Source: Porticoccaceae bacterium (GTDB lineage Bacteria > Pseudomonadota > Gammaproteobacteria > Pseudomonadales > Porticoccaceae). Taken from it: a stretch of 64,000 nt of DNA. Position 1 is the first letter of the stretch. Every line of letters starts with the position of its first letter. Of this stretch, positions 17,724 to 27,179 are shown piece after piece. Position numbers and translations under genes: made by a program. The notes beneath the pieces are model-generated. The model had not been told where the DNA came from. It saw only the letters and a list, made by a program, of their open reading frames with translations, and ran no database searches. Location: contig JAQWGK010000010.1 of the NCBI GenBank assembly GCA_029238255.1, positions 1 to 64,000 of the forward strand. Direction: 5' to 3'.

Positions 17724-18920
17724 ATGTCATCATCAAACATAATTTCACAGCCAATCGCCATACTATCAGCCTCGCGCACGCCCATGGGCGGCATGATGGG
17801 CTCGCTCTCTGGTGCCAGTGCCACTCAACTCGGCGCAACAGCGATAAGCGCCGCAATGAGTAAATCTGGGCTCAACAACGATCAAATTGATGAAGTACTG
17901 ATGGGCTCGGTGCTCACTGCAGGCGTTGGTCAGGCACCCGCGCGACAGGCAGCGCTCGGCGCAGGACTGGATCGTTCCAGCGCCTGCACCACCATTAATA
18001 AAGTCTGCGGCTCAGCGATGAAAGCGGTAATGATGGCCGCCAATGCCCTGCGTGCAGGTCAGGCTACAGCGATTGTGGCGGGTGGAATGGAGAGTATGAG
18101 TCGTGCCCCCTATTTGATTCCACAGGGGCGGCAGGGCTATAGATTTGGCCACGCCCAGATGTTGGATCATATGCAGTATGACGGCCTGCAGGATGCCTAT
18201 CAGGGCGCTGCGATGGGTGTTTTTGCTGAGACCTGTGCGAAGAAATATAACTTTAGTCGTGAAGATCAGGATGCCTATGCCATCGAGTCACTGCGTCGCG
18301 CCAATCAGGCTATAGATAGTGGCTGGTTTAAAGATGAAATTGCGCCAGTCACTATTTCGTCCCGTCGCGGCGATACCGTTGTCGATATCGACGAGCAACC
18401 GGGTAATGCTCGGCCGGAAAAAATTCCCCAACTAAAGCCCGCCTTTGAAAAAGATGGAACAGTCACCGCCGCCAATGCCAGTTCGATTTCCGATGGGGCA
18501 GCGGCACTGACATTAATGCTAGCCAGCGAAGCAGAGGCGCAGGGCTTGAAGCCGGTGGCATTGATTCATGGCTTTGATCAGACTGCTCAGGAGCCGGAGT
18601 GGTTTACCACAGCGCCAGTCACAGCGATTAATAAAACCCTGCAGCGGGTTGGCTGGACTGTTGATGAAGTTGATCTATGGGAAGTTAATGAAGCCTTTGC
18701 CGTAGTGGCCATGGCCGCCATGCATGAGATTGGTATTCCCCACGACCGATTAAATATCCATGGTGGCGCCTGTGCACTGGGACATCCGATTGGTGCCAGT
18801 GGCGCGAGAATAATTGTGACTTTGATTCATGCCCTGCAGCAGCACGGCGGTAAGAAGGGTATTGCGAGTCTCTGTATTGGCGGTGGAGAAGCCACCGCCA
18901 TGGCAATCGAACTGGTTTAG
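17724..18920 (+). CDS. Acetyl-CoA C-acetyltransferase (thiolase)
   Basis: 398 residues with all thiolase landmarks: acylated cysteine Cys95 in NKVCGSAMKAV, His354 in GHPIGASGAR, and Cys384 in the C-terminal CIGGGEA motif. Length and sequence fit biosynthetic/degradative acetoacetyl-CoA thiolases (AtoB/PhaA type), which interconvert two acetyl-CoA and acetoacetyl-CoA. No reductase or PHA synthase is adjacent, so the pathway cannot be fixed. AGGAGG lies a few bases before the ATG. Confidence 0.92.
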   Translation: MSSSNIISQPIAILSASRTPMGGMMGSLSGASATQLGATAISAAMSKSGLNNDQIDEVLMGSVLTAGVGQAPARQAALGAGLDRSSACTTINKVCGSAMKAVMMAANALRAGQATAIVAGGMESMSRAPYLIPQGRQGYRFGHAQMLDHMQYDGLQDAYQGAAMGVFAETCAKKYNFSREDQDAYAIESLRRANQAIDSGWFKDEIAPVTISSRRGDTVVDIDEQPGNARPEKIPQLKPAFEKDGTVTAANASSISDGAAALTLMLASEAEAQGLKPVALIHGFDQTAQEPEWFTTAPVTAINKTLQRVGWTVDEVDLWEVNEAFAVVAMAAMHEIGIPHDRLNIHGGACALGHPIGASGARIIVTLIHALQQHGGKKGIASLCIGGGEATAMAIELV

Positions 18921-18932
18921 GGTTTAAAAAGT

Positions 18933-19499
18933 CTAGTCGACGTACTCAAAGACCTTAACCACTTTGCGAACACCGCTAGTGCCACTGGCAACAGCGGTGG
19001 CCTTTTCGCCACTCAGTCGTCGCACCTTACCCATCAGATAAACCACGCTATCTTCGGTAGTGACTTCAATATTCGATGACTCAATCTCTTTGTCGAAAGT
19101 CAGCTTGGTTTTTACCTGGGCAGTAATAAGCGTGTCATTGGTGCGCGAGACAATTGAAGTGTTACCGCGAACCGCCAGCTCGTTGTGAACCTGACGAGCA
19201 CCGTGATAGGCGCGAGCAGTGTTTCCTGCAAGAACTTTCAAATCTTCGTTTGGAACCTCACCGGTCAACAGCACCACTGAATCGTAGACATGCACATTGA
19301 TATGGGATTTTTTCAGTGCCGGAGCGGCTTTTTTGATATTCACACCGATAAAGGTATCCATCTTTAAGTCGTTGAGATCCGAACCAATGGTTGTGGAAGT
19401 GGGGTCAGGATTAATCGGCTCTTTAACCACGGTGTTAACCAGCGAAGTACAGCCCGAAAGAAAAAAGACTAGTGAAAAAATAACTGTGATTTGACGCAT
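18933..19499 (-). CDS. dolP: Outer-membrane BON-domain lipoprotein DolP (YraP)
   Basis: 188 residues with a lipoprotein signal ending LSGC (lipidated Cys near residue 17), followed by two BON domains (about 45-110 and 120-188). DolP supports outer-membrane integrity and localises to the division site in E. coli. It lies directly after diaA (stop and start abut), as the last gene of the lpoA-yraN-diaA-dolP cluster. Confidence 0.92.
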   Translation of the reverse strand: MRQITVIFSLVFFLSGCTSLVNTVVKEPINPDPTSTTIGSDLNDLKMDTFIGVNIKKAAPALKKSHINVHVYDSVVLLTGEVPNEDLKVLAGNTARAYHGARQVHNELAVRGNTSIVSRTNDTLITAQVKTKLTFDKEIESSNIEVTTEDSVVYLMGKVRRLSGEKATAVASGTSGVRKVVKVFEYVD

Positions 19500-20072
19500 T
19501 TATTCGCCTCCGAAAATATGGCTGTCAATCAGTCCGCAGATGCACTGAATAACTTGAAGTTGGGATTGTGTTGCCAGCGGGGCAGAAAAATCTGCACTGC
19601 TTATATGAATATCATTGTAGCTGACCGCAGAAGTCAGTAAATCATCGTTTGCGGCAGATAACAGCACAATGGTCATGCCGCGGTTGACCGCGCTGTTCAG
19701 TGCATTGATAAGCAGTGGTTCGTTATTGCCTGCACTGACCAGAATCAGAATATCGCCACCACTGCCGTGAGTGTTTAGCGCCTGATCGTAACGCTCTGCA
19801 TCACTGCTGTTCTGGGTGATCTGGTTGAGGTTTATGGCGGGAAATCCGGGACGGTCGATATCGTATCCGAGAGACAGATAATCGGAGAAAAGCTGGGCAA
19901 GCAAGACCCCGGATTTTTCTCCAACAGTAAAAATAGTATTTCCCGCCAACAGCGCGGAGGCCACTTTTTCGGCGGCACCAGTCAACGCTTCAGTGTGAGC
20001 TTCACCGGTAATCATGGTGGCTTCGATCATTTTTTGAAAATGATTAAATATCTTCTCTTCCATCGCGTCCAA
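19500..20072 (-). CDS. diaA: DiaA-like SIS-domain protein
   Basis: 190 residues with a sugar-isomerase (SIS) fold: helical N-terminus (HFQKMIEATMITGEAHTEAL), nucleotide-sugar loop ILILVSAGNNEPLLINALN, and SSADFSAPLATQSQLQVIQ near the end. Such proteins are annotated either phosphoheptose isomerase (GmhA) or DiaA. The neighbourhood (yraN, dolP, lpoA) favours DiaA, which in E. coli binds DnaA to stimulate initiation. An ATG at 20063 is a possible alternative start. Confidence 0.85.
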   Translation of the reverse strand: MDAMEEKIFNHFQKMIEATMITGEAHTEALTGAAEKVASALLAGNTIFTVGEKSGVLLAQLFSDYLSLGYDIDRPGFPAINLNQITQNSSDAERYDQALNTHGSGGDILILVSAGNNEPLLINALNSAVNRGMTIVLLSAANDDLLTSAVSYNDIHISSADFSAPLATQSQLQVIQCICGLIDSHIFGGE

Positions 20073-20097
20073 CAGCCTAATTTCACTCTGTGTATTT

Positions 20098-20472
20098 TTA
20101 CTGCAAAATATTTTTAATCCAGTTGATATGCAAATTGTCCCCGGATTGATTTGGGGCAGGGCTGATAGCTACAGCATCAAACCTTGCACACAACTTGTTT
20201 GTCAGTTGCCGGCTCTGCATAAAAGCCAGCGCCGCAGCGGTCAAGCGTTGGCATTTTTGTGGGGTAATGGATTCTTCTGGCGATCCAAAATCATTGCTCT
20301 GACGAAAGCGAACCTCCACAAAAACCAGATCTGCATTATCCCGCATAATCAGATCGATTTCGCCCCTCGGCGTGCGAAAGTTTCTCGCCAAGTATTTTAA
20401 ACCCTGCTGTTGCAGGTAATCCAACGCCAACTGTTCAGCATCGGCGCCGCATAAAGAACTGTCTCTGTGCAT
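20098..20472 (-). CDS. yraN: YraN (UPF0102) endonuclease-like protein
   Basis: 124 residues with a restriction-endonuclease-like core: Glu in RTPRGEIDLIMRD, Asp-Leu in DLVFVEVRFR, matching the UPF0102 signature EIDLI...FVEVK. The family is widespread and mostly uncharacterised. It lies between lpoA and diaA, with 25 bases to diaA and 38 from the lpoA stop. Confidence 0.92.
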   Translation of the reverse strand: MHRDSSLCGADAEQLALDYLQQQGLKYLARNFRTPRGEIDLIMRDNADLVFVEVRFRQSNDFGSPEESITPQKCQRLTAAALAFMQSRQLTNKLCARFDAVAISPAPNQSGDNLHINWIKNILQ

Positions 20473-20510
20473 TATCTATCCTTGAAATGCTATTGGTGTT
20501 TGATGTTCTC

Positions 20511-22370
20511 CTATGGATGCGCTGGTACCGCGCGACCATTTTGAAATACAGCCCATTTTTCCTGCCGTTTGATAACCCCATTGGAAAGTGTCAGCAGACC
20601 GGTGGAACCAAACACTGGAATCGCCTCCGGGTTATCCATTTGTTCGAGCATACCCTGAAGTAAAAACGCGTCATAACCCAGTGCAAAAAGCTGTCGGTAT
20701 GAGGTCGGCAGGCGCTGATCCGGTGTTAGAGGGCGCGGCATATGGCCTTCGAGAGTCCAGTTCATGGCACCAAACTGAATGCCACCAAGGTCTCGGTTGA
20801 GTTCAATCTGCTGGGTTCCATTGTAAATATGGGACGAGGCATAGACAGGAATATCCCCCGCATAGAGGAAATCCAGCGACGGTTTTATCTGACGAACTTT
20901 CTCCGAATAGCCGAGCACCACAACCAGATCTATATCGTTGCGACGACGTGAGGTATAGCTCAGGCTGCTATTGATAAAGCGACGCATTTCAACGCCGCGC
21001 TTCTCGCTGAGATCAATCTCCAGCGGAGCCTTGAGTAATTTGGTGAAATCCTTGACCGTGGATGGGTAGGAAATTGCATCTGTAACCACACCGCCGCGAG
21101 CAGTCCAGTTTTCAACAAAATATTCTCTGGCGCGCTGACCCCAGCCGCTGTCAGGAGCTATTAGCAACACATTGGTCCGGCCCTCAAGCCAAGCGCGATC
21201 GGCGATCTGATCGACCTCATCCAGGGCAGAGAGTCCAAATTGAATTAAATTCTGCGGTGGATTTTCAATGTTCTTGTCGACCCGATTGAGGGTCATCGTC
21301 GGCACATCTAGCTGCCCTAATGACAATAGCTCTTCCACCTGAGATTGGCGCATAGGGCCAATCACCAGCTGCGCGCCACTATTTACCGCATTGCTGTAGA
21401 CATCGGTCAGCGCTACACCAGAGGTGTCATAAATAGTGACACTGGGCACCGCGCTGCCCTCAGCCAACTTCTGGTAATAGCCGCTCATAAAACCATTGAG
21501 TAATGTATCACTGGGGGTTTCGTACTCATCCTGCAGTGGTAACAACAGGGCGATATCTTTTGGCGGCTGACCGCTAACTCTTGCGGTTAGCGCCGAGGGT
21601 GGTTTGCCAGCCCCGGGATGATTGCTCCAGCGCTGCTGCCAAGTATCAAAACGACTCTTTTGTGCGCGCGGATCTCCCTGCTGATAGCGGACTGCCGCGG
21701 CTAAGGCATACCAGCCCGCCGCAGTGTTGCGATCATCGGGCTTATATTTCTGCAAGGTTTGGAAGGGCAGTTCATTGAGTCGCAGCCAGATCTTGTCGTG
21801 AATCAGATTAATTGAACTCTGCCCGAGCAACTTTCTATTGTTAAACAGCTCGCCGAGCTGAATAAGTTTGCTGATACTGGTTTCAATATCGCCCATCGAA
21901 TAATTGAGATCGCTCTCAAGGCTGAGAATACGTCGGGAAAAATTAATGCCAAGACTGGGTCTTAGGGCAACAAAGCGTGGTTGGACTAGCCACTGCTGTG
22001 CTTCTTCGTGTTGGTAACTGGCAATATCCAATTCCAACCCAAGTAGGCTGTACTCCGTAAAGAAAGAATCGCCGAGATTCTCAGGGTCAATTAGATCCAC
22101 AGTCTCTCGGCTGTTGATAATATCGCCGCCCTGAGCAAACAGAATTGCCGCATCCAATAACAGGGAGGCTTTCAGTGCAGGCTCAGAAGACTGGGCGCGA
22201 ACCACCGTTTGCTGTGCCTGAAAAACAATGGAACGGCTGGCAACGCTGTCCTGAACCGTCGCGGTGATTCGCGGTACCACCGGATCTTGTGTAGATATTG
22301 GCGCACAGGCCCCGATAAAGGCTAAGATGCATCCAGCATAAAACATCGACAGAAAAAGCTTAATATTCAT
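20511..22370 (-). CDS. lpoA: Penicillin-binding protein activator LpoA (LppC family)
   Basis: 619 residues: lipoprotein signal with Cys near residue 22 (IGACAP), an N-terminal helical TPR-like half, then a periplasmic-binding-protein-like half beginning around KDIALLLPLQDEYE and including VLLIAPDSGWGQRAREYF. LpoA is an outer-membrane lipoprotein that activates the peptidoglycan synthase PBP1A. The ATG at 22370 shares two bases with the rsmI ATG on the other strand. An ATG eight codons in (22346) would also leave a lipoprotein signal. Confidence 0.92.
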   Translation of the reverse strand: MNIKLFLSMFYAGCILAFIGACAPISTQDPVVPRITATVQDSVASRSIVFQAQQTVVRAQSSEPALKASLLLDAAILFAQGGDIINSRETVDLIDPENLGDSFFTEYSLLGLELDIASYQHEEAQQWLVQPRFVALRPSLGINFSRRILSLESDLNYSMGDIETSISKLIQLGELFNNRKLLGQSSINLIHDKIWLRLNELPFQTLQKYKPDDRNTAAGWYALAAAVRYQQGDPRAQKSRFDTWQQRWSNHPGAGKPPSALTARVSGQPPKDIALLLPLQDEYETPSDTLLNGFMSGYYQKLAEGSAVPSVTIYDTSGVALTDVYSNAVNSGAQLVIGPMRQSQVEELLSLGQLDVPTMTLNRVDKNIENPPQNLIQFGLSALDEVDQIADRAWLEGRTNVLLIAPDSGWGQRAREYFVENWTARGGVVTDAISYPSTVKDFTKLLKAPLEIDLSEKRGVEMRRFINSSLSYTSRRRNDIDLVVVLGYSEKVRQIKPSLDFLYAGDIPVYASSHIYNGTQQIELNRDLGGIQFGAMNWTLEGHMPRPLTPDQRLPTSYRQLFALGYDAFLLQGMLEQMDNPEAIPVFGSTGLLTLSNGVIKRQEKWAVFQNGRAVPAHP

Positions 22371-23217
22371 GAACTCAAATCAATCCGGTACGTTGTATAT
22401 TGTCGCCACACCCATAGGTAATTTGGGTGATATGGTGCCTCGCGCAATCGAAACACTACAATCCGTGGCTGCTATAGCCTGTGAGGATACCCGTCACAGC
22501 AAAAAATTGTTGGATCATTTTCGCATAGATAAGCCACTGATGGCCTATCACGATCACAGCGATAAGAAGAGCAGCTACAAAATCCTTAAACGACTCGCCT
22601 CAGGGGATGATATTGCATTAATTTCCGATGCTGGTACACCGCTGATTTCTGATCCTGGCTATAGGCTGGTGCTTGCCGCTCGCGAAGAGGGCTATCAGGT
22701 TATACCGATTCCCGGCGCCAGTGCAGTTATCTCCGCTCTAAGTGTCGCAGGACTGCCCACCGATAAATTTAGATTTATTGGCTTTTTACCGGCCAAGAGC
22801 AGTCAGCGCAAAAAAGCTTTTTCAGAGCTCAAGTCGGTCAATGAAACCATGGTCTTTTACGAAGCACCCCACCGCATTCTCGAATGCCTTAAAGATGCAC
22901 GAGAAATTTTCGGCGGCGAGCATATCGGCTTTATTGGCCGGGAAATCAGTAAGACCTTTGAAACCTATCTGCATGGCACTCTGGATAAATTGGTGGCACT
23001 GGTCGACGCTGACAGCAATCAGCAGCGCGGTGAAATTGTTTTGGTGCTCGGGGGCAGCACTAATACGGGCAACAGCAGCACTGTGGATGGTGAAAAAGTA
23101 CTGCGGTTATTATTGGCTGAACTACCCGCCGCTAAGGCTGCGGCACTGACGGCAAAAATCACCGGCGGTGATAAAAAGCAGTTCTACCAGATGGCGATGG
23201 AACTTAAGAACTCATAG
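22369..23217 (+). CDS. rsmI: 16S rRNA (cytidine1402-2'-O)-methyltransferase RsmI
   Basis: 282 residues of the tetrapyrrole-methylase-like fold, with GTLYIVATPIGNLGD, the ACEDTRHSKKLLDHF segment, and LISDAGTPLISDPG, all diagnostic of RsmI (YraL). It methylates the ribose of C1402 in the decoding centre using S-adenosylmethionine. It is divergent from lpoA with overlapping start codons and no obvious Shine-Dalgarno sequence. Confidence 0.95.
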   Translation: MNSNQSGTLYIVATPIGNLGDMVPRAIETLQSVAAIACEDTRHSKKLLDHFRIDKPLMAYHDHSDKKSSYKILKRLASGDDIALISDAGTPLISDPGYRLVLAAREEGYQVIPIPGASAVISALSVAGLPTDKFRFIGFLPAKSSQRKKAFSELKSVNETMVFYEAPHRILECLKDAREIFGGEHIGFIGREISKTFETYLHGTLDKLVALVDADSNQQRGEIVLVLGGSTNTGNSSTVDGEKVLRLLLAELPAAKAAALTAKITGGDKKQFYQMAMELKNS

Positions 23218-23262
23218 CAGTCTCTATTAACGGTGCCGAATATTTTCAACAGGAGTTTCAGA

Positions 23263-24561
23263 TTGACGATCGATAAAACCACAGGCCGAGCAATAAAGTT
23301 TTTACTGGGACTATTACTCTGCTGGCATAGCAGCGGCTTTAGTCAAAACGAAAATGCACGAACCTTATTTGCCGACAATAAATCCGGCATTCTGCAAATT
23401 AGAGTTATCGATATAACCTCTGGCAGTAAAAGTGTTATCGGTTCAGGTTTTGTTATCAGCGCCGAAGGTTTGATTGCGACCAATTATCATGTGATTCAAA
23501 TGGCTGCCAGTAAGCCAGAGCAATACCGCATCGAATATCTTAGCGCCACGGATCAAATCGGTGAGCTACAACTGGTCGATGTGGATGTGATCAATGATCT
23601 GGCATTAGTTCTCGCCACCGATTTAGAAGCAGAGACACTGCCTCTGGCACTGGCAGAGCCGCCCATAGGGGTTCCAGTATTCGCACTGGGCAATCCTCTC
23701 GATCTGGGGCTAACAGTGGTTCCCGGCACCTACAACGGTATCAATCAATCCAGCTACCACCCACGAGTCCATTTTACTGGCTCGCTAAACTCTGGCATGA
23801 GTGGAGGGCCGACCCTCAGCGAATCCGGACAGGTGATAGGTGTCAATGTCTCCACCGCCGGTAATCAGGTTAGCTTTTTGGTGCCGGTAACTGCTCTGCA
23901 TAAACTGGTTAAAGAGTACCAAGGCAGAGCTAGTTCCCTTGAAGATATGAACCAGCGCATTGGCGAACAGCTGTTTGCCGATCAGGAGCAGAAGTTTACC
24001 CATATGCTGGCGCTCGACTGGCCGACCATGCCGTTGGGTCAGGCTCAGGTTATCGATGAACTCCAGCCCTTTGTAAAATGTTGGGGAGGCTCCAACAGCT
24101 CATCGGAAAAAGCACAGTTTTTAAGTGCCGACCGCACCTGCCGCAGTGAAGATAATATTTATCTCAGTGGCGAATTTAATAGCGGCACCATTGAGTACCA
24201 ATTTTTCTGGCTCGAAGCTAACAAGCTCAATGCCCTGCAGTTCTATACTTACTACCAGCGGCTGTTTGCTGACTTTGTTCCGGGCAATACCGGGGACGAA
24301 AAAGATATTGGCGATTTTAACTGCGATGATCAGTTTGTTATTAGCCCTAGTGACAGCGCAAACAATAAACGAAAAACCAAAGCGGTATTCTGTGCCAGAG
24401 CCTACAAGGACTATCCGCAACTCTACGATGTGCTGTTTTTGCAGGGCAGCGTGGATAATTCTCGCGCGGCATTTCTAAGTCACTTCACCCTCGCCGGAGT
24501 GAGTCGGGAAAATGCCAAAGCCTTTGCCCGCAAATTAATGGGGGTGGCGAAATGGCAGTAA
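23263..24561 (+). CDS. Secreted trypsin-like (S1C) serine protease
   Basis: 432 residues from a TTG start at 23263, chosen because AGGAG lies 7 bases before it; a GTG at 23233 in the same frame lacks this. An N-terminal hydrophobic segment (about 11-22) ending near GFS-QNE predicts export. The trypsin-like domain has His76 in TNYHV, Asp112 in NDLAL and Ser180 in GMSGGP, an intact catalytic triad. No PDZ domain is seen; instead there is a C-terminal region of about 215 residues of unknown type, with a few cysteines. The last 10 bases overlap the FHA gene. It is not an ordinary DegP/DegS. Confidence 0.85.
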   Translation: MTIDKTTGRAIKFLLGLLLCWHSSGFSQNENARTLFADNKSGILQIRVIDITSGSKSVIGSGFVISAEGLIATNYHVIQMAASKPEQYRIEYLSATDQIGELQLVDVDVINDLALVLATDLEAETLPLALAEPPIGVPVFALGNPLDLGLTVVPGTYNGINQSSYHPRVHFTGSLNSGMSGGPTLSESGQVIGVNVSTAGNQVSFLVPVTALHKLVKEYQGRASSLEDMNQRIGEQLFADQEQKFTHMLALDWPTMPLGQAQVIDELQPFVKCWGGSNSSSEKAQFLSADRTCRSEDNIYLSGEFNSGTIEYQFFWLEANKLNALQFYTYYQRLFADFVPGNTGDEKDIGDFNCDDQFVISPSDSANNKRKTKAVFCARAYKDYPQLYDVLFLQGSVDNSRAAFLSHFTLAGVSRENAKAFARKLMGVAKWQ

Positions 24562-25550
24562 TTATTGAAGTGTTGGGTTGGGGTGGCAAAAGTCAGCGCC
24601 ACTTCCGTGTCGAAGGGCTCTCGATCACCATTGGTCGCGGTTACCAAAATGATGTGGTGCTGGGCGATAGCCATATCTCCGCCAATCACCTGCGACTGGA
24701 TACCACTGAGGGTGGCTGGCAGCTTACCGACCTCGACAGTCTCAATGGTGTTGAGATTATTAAAAATCTCTCTGCTGATAGCTCATTCAATGACAGCCCA
24801 TTCACTGACAGCGAATCTTCTTCAACAGTTCTAGCCGATGGCGCCGAGATTAAAATCGGCCGTACAAAGTTGAGAATTATTGCCGACAGCCATCCCGTAG
24901 AAGCCGCTAAAGAACTGCATCATTTGGAAAAAGATGTGGGCCGTTTAAATCGATTTTCGATTTGGCTGCCGTTATTTTTATTAGTGCTGGCAACTGATAT
25001 TAGCTCTCTTTATAACAACAGCTTTATTGAGTGGCAGTGGAAAAATGCCCTTTCCGGTATTCTCTTTACGCAGGGTTTCCTCTTGGTACTGGCATTATTT
25101 TGGGCTGGCCTCGGACGCTTTTTGCGTGAAGAGGGAAATTTTCTCGGACATTACAATTTAATCTTGCTAGCCACTCTGGTCTACAGTGCTAGCGAATGGT
25201 TTATCGGGATTGTTGGCTATAACCTCAGTGCAGAGTTTTTAATCGCAACTGTTTCACCGCTAATTAGTTTAATGCTTGTGGCGGTATTGCTGTCGGCAAA
25301 TTTTGCCTTGGCAACGACTATGCTAGCCCGCCAGCGCTGGATTACCTCTATAGGTTTTGTAGCGCTGATTTTGGTTGTCACTGTTGCCAGTCAGATGAAG
25401 CAGTGGGGAGAGTTCTCCCCCTATCCGGAATATTTCGCTGCACTGGAACTGCCGGTACTGCAGATTGGCGGGGGTGAATCTGTGGATAGATTTATTGATG
25501 ATCTCGATGATCTCTTCGTCGAAGCAGACAGGTTAGCAGAGAGCCAATAA
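24552..25550 (+). CDS. FHA-domain membrane protein
   Basis: 332 residues. Residues about 18-110 form an FHA domain (SITIGRGYQNDVVLGDSHISANHLRL...LTDLDSLNGV), with the conserved Arg, Ser-His and Asn-Gly phosphothreonine-binding pattern and a serine-rich insert (NDSPFTDSESSS). After a short linker come about five membrane helices (residues about 138-290) and an acidic C-terminal tail (FIDDLDDLFVEADRL). The start overlaps the protease stop by 10 bases, so the two are translationally coupled. A cytosolic phosphopeptide sensor tied to a periplasmic protease is inferred from this coupling. Confidence 0.8.
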   Translation: MAVIIEVLGWGGKSQRHFRVEGLSITIGRGYQNDVVLGDSHISANHLRLDTTEGGWQLTDLDSLNGVEIIKNLSADSSFNDSPFTDSESSSTVLADGAEIKIGRTKLRIIADSHPVEAAKELHHLEKDVGRLNRFSIWLPLFLLVLATDISSLYNNSFIEWQWKNALSGILFTQGFLLVLALFWAGLGRFLREEGNFLGHYNLILLATLVYSASEWFIGIVGYNLSAEFLIATVSPLISLMLVAVLLSANFALATTMLARQRWITSIGFVALILVVTVASQMKQWGEFSPYPEYFAALELPVLQIGGGESVDRFIDDLDDLFVEADRLAESQ

Positions 25551-25554
25551 ATCA

Positions 25555-25578
25555 TGATTAACTGAATTTGATTAATCA
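25555..25578. repeat. Inverted repeat upstream of the AgcS-type symporter
   Basis: TGATTAA (25555-25561) and TTAATCA (25572-25578) form a perfect 7-bp inverted repeat with a 10-base centre, in the AT-rich gap before the symporter. It has no T-run, so it looks more like a regulator site than a terminator; no regulator can be named. Confidence 0.4.
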
Positions 25579-25652
25579 GAGTTAAGATTAAAAGCTAAAA
25601 TCAACAGCCTAAAACTGACAGTAAAAAAACAAATAAAAAAAGGGGATCGGTC

Positions 25653-27104
25653 TTGGAAGCATTTATTGGTTATCTAAACGGCATAATTTGGAGTTCAGCG
25701 CTTATCTATTTATGCCTTGGCACAGGACTTTATTTTTCCCTGCGCACCAAATTTTTACAGGTGCGGCACTTCAGACATATGATAAAAATAATGACTGAAG
25801 GGCGTAGCTCAGATGCCGGAGTCTCCTCATTTCAGGCCCTGACCATGTCACTCTCAGGTCGCGTCGGTACCGGTAATATCGCCGGTGTAGCAACCGCCAT
25901 TGCCATCGGTGGCCCGGGCGCCGTATTTTGGATGTGGACCGTTGCCTTCCTCGGCGCATCCACCGCCTACATCGAAGCCACTCTGGCACAGATCTATAAA
26001 GAGAAAGACGACAACGGTAACTACCGTGGTGGCCCGGCCTACTATATTGAAAAATCCATGGGTCAAAAATGGTATGCATGGACCTTTGCTGTAGCCACTG
26101 TGGTTGCTATGGGCTTCTGTCTGCCGGGTATTCAGGCCAACAGTATTGCTGCCGCTATGGAAAACGCCTGGACTATCCCGGTTGAATATACTGCGGGCGC
26201 ACTGGCCTTTGGTCTGCTGCTAATCGTGGTTGGTGGCGTAAAGCGTATTGCCCACTTTGCTCAGGTAGCCGTACCGCTGATGGCAGCCGGTTATATTGCC
26301 ATCTCCTTTGCCGTGGTATTTGCCAATCTGGAAATGGTACCCACCGTAGTCAAACTGATTATCAATAGTGCCTTTGGTCTCGACGCCGGTTATGGCGCGA
26401 TTATAGGTATGGCCGTGCAGTGGGGTGTAAAGCGCGGTGTTTACTCCAATGAAGCCGGGCAGGGCAGTGGCCCACATCCGGCGGCGGCCGCGGAAGTTTC
26501 CCACCCCGCCAAACAGGGTCTGGTACAGGCATTTTCTGTCTATGTAGATACTTTACTGATCTGTTCCGCCACCGCATTTATGATTTTATTAACCGGTCTC
26601 TACAATGTTGAGAGCGGTGACGGCGGCTTTCTTTATCAGGGACTAACAGGGGTTGAAGCGGGGCCGGGCTATGTGCAGGCGGCCTTCGATACTATTTTAC
26701 CGGGCTTTGGTAGCAGCATTTTGGCGATTGCACTGCTGTTCTTTGCCTTCACCACTATCGTTGCCTACTACTACATCGCTGAAACCAATGTTATGTATAT
26801 CAACCGCAAGGTTCATCGCCCATGGTTGGCTAACCTGCTTAAAGTGTTGGTAGTAACCTCGGTGATTTACGGCGGTATTAAAAGTGCCGATATCGCCTGG
26901 GCACTGGGTGATGTTGGGGTAGGAATAATGGCCTGGTTAAATATTGTGGCGATTATTATTTTGCAGCGTCCAGCACTGCTGGCCCTGAAGGATTATGAAA
27001 CTCAAATAAAGTCGGGAGTAGACCCAGTGTTTGACCCTCGGCCTCTGGGAATAGATAAGGCTGATTTTTGGGTGGATAAGCTATCCCAAAAGAATAGCTC
27101 TTAA
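25653..27104 (+). CDS. Sodium:alanine/glycine symporter (AgcS family)
   Basis: 483 residues, a polytopic inner-membrane protein of about eleven helices. Signature AgcS segments include LTMSLSGRVGTGNIAGVATAIAIGGPGA, KRGVYSNEAGQGSGPHPAAAAEVSHP and the DTLLICSATAFMILLTG helix. It imports alanine or glycine with sodium; the exact substrate cannot be read from the sequence. The TTG start is preceded by AGGGGA at 6 bases. Sodium coupling fits a marine habitat. Confidence 0.93.
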   Translation: MEAFIGYLNGIIWSSALIYLCLGTGLYFSLRTKFLQVRHFRHMIKIMTEGRSSDAGVSSFQALTMSLSGRVGTGNIAGVATAIAIGGPGAVFWMWTVAFLGASTAYIEATLAQIYKEKDDNGNYRGGPAYYIEKSMGQKWYAWTFAVATVVAMGFCLPGIQANSIAAAMENAWTIPVEYTAGALAFGLLLIVVGGVKRIAHFAQVAVPLMAAGYIAISFAVVFANLEMVPTVVKLIINSAFGLDAGYGAIIGMAVQWGVKRGVYSNEAGQGSGPHPAAAAEVSHPAKQGLVQAFSVYVDTLLICSATAFMILLTGLYNVESGDGGFLYQGLTGVEAGPGYVQAAFDTILPGFGSSILAIALLFFAFTTIVAYYYIAETNVMYINRKVHRPWLANLLKVLVVTSVIYGGIKSADIAWALGDVGVGIMAWLNIVAIIILQRPALLALKDYETQIKSGVDPVFDPRPLGIDKADFWVDKLSQKNSS

Positions 27105-27179
27105 ATAACAGTTTCTGGATATATAAATAGTGCTTCTGGAGTGAAGTACTATTTTAGTCGCGCTTGTAAATAGAGCGGA

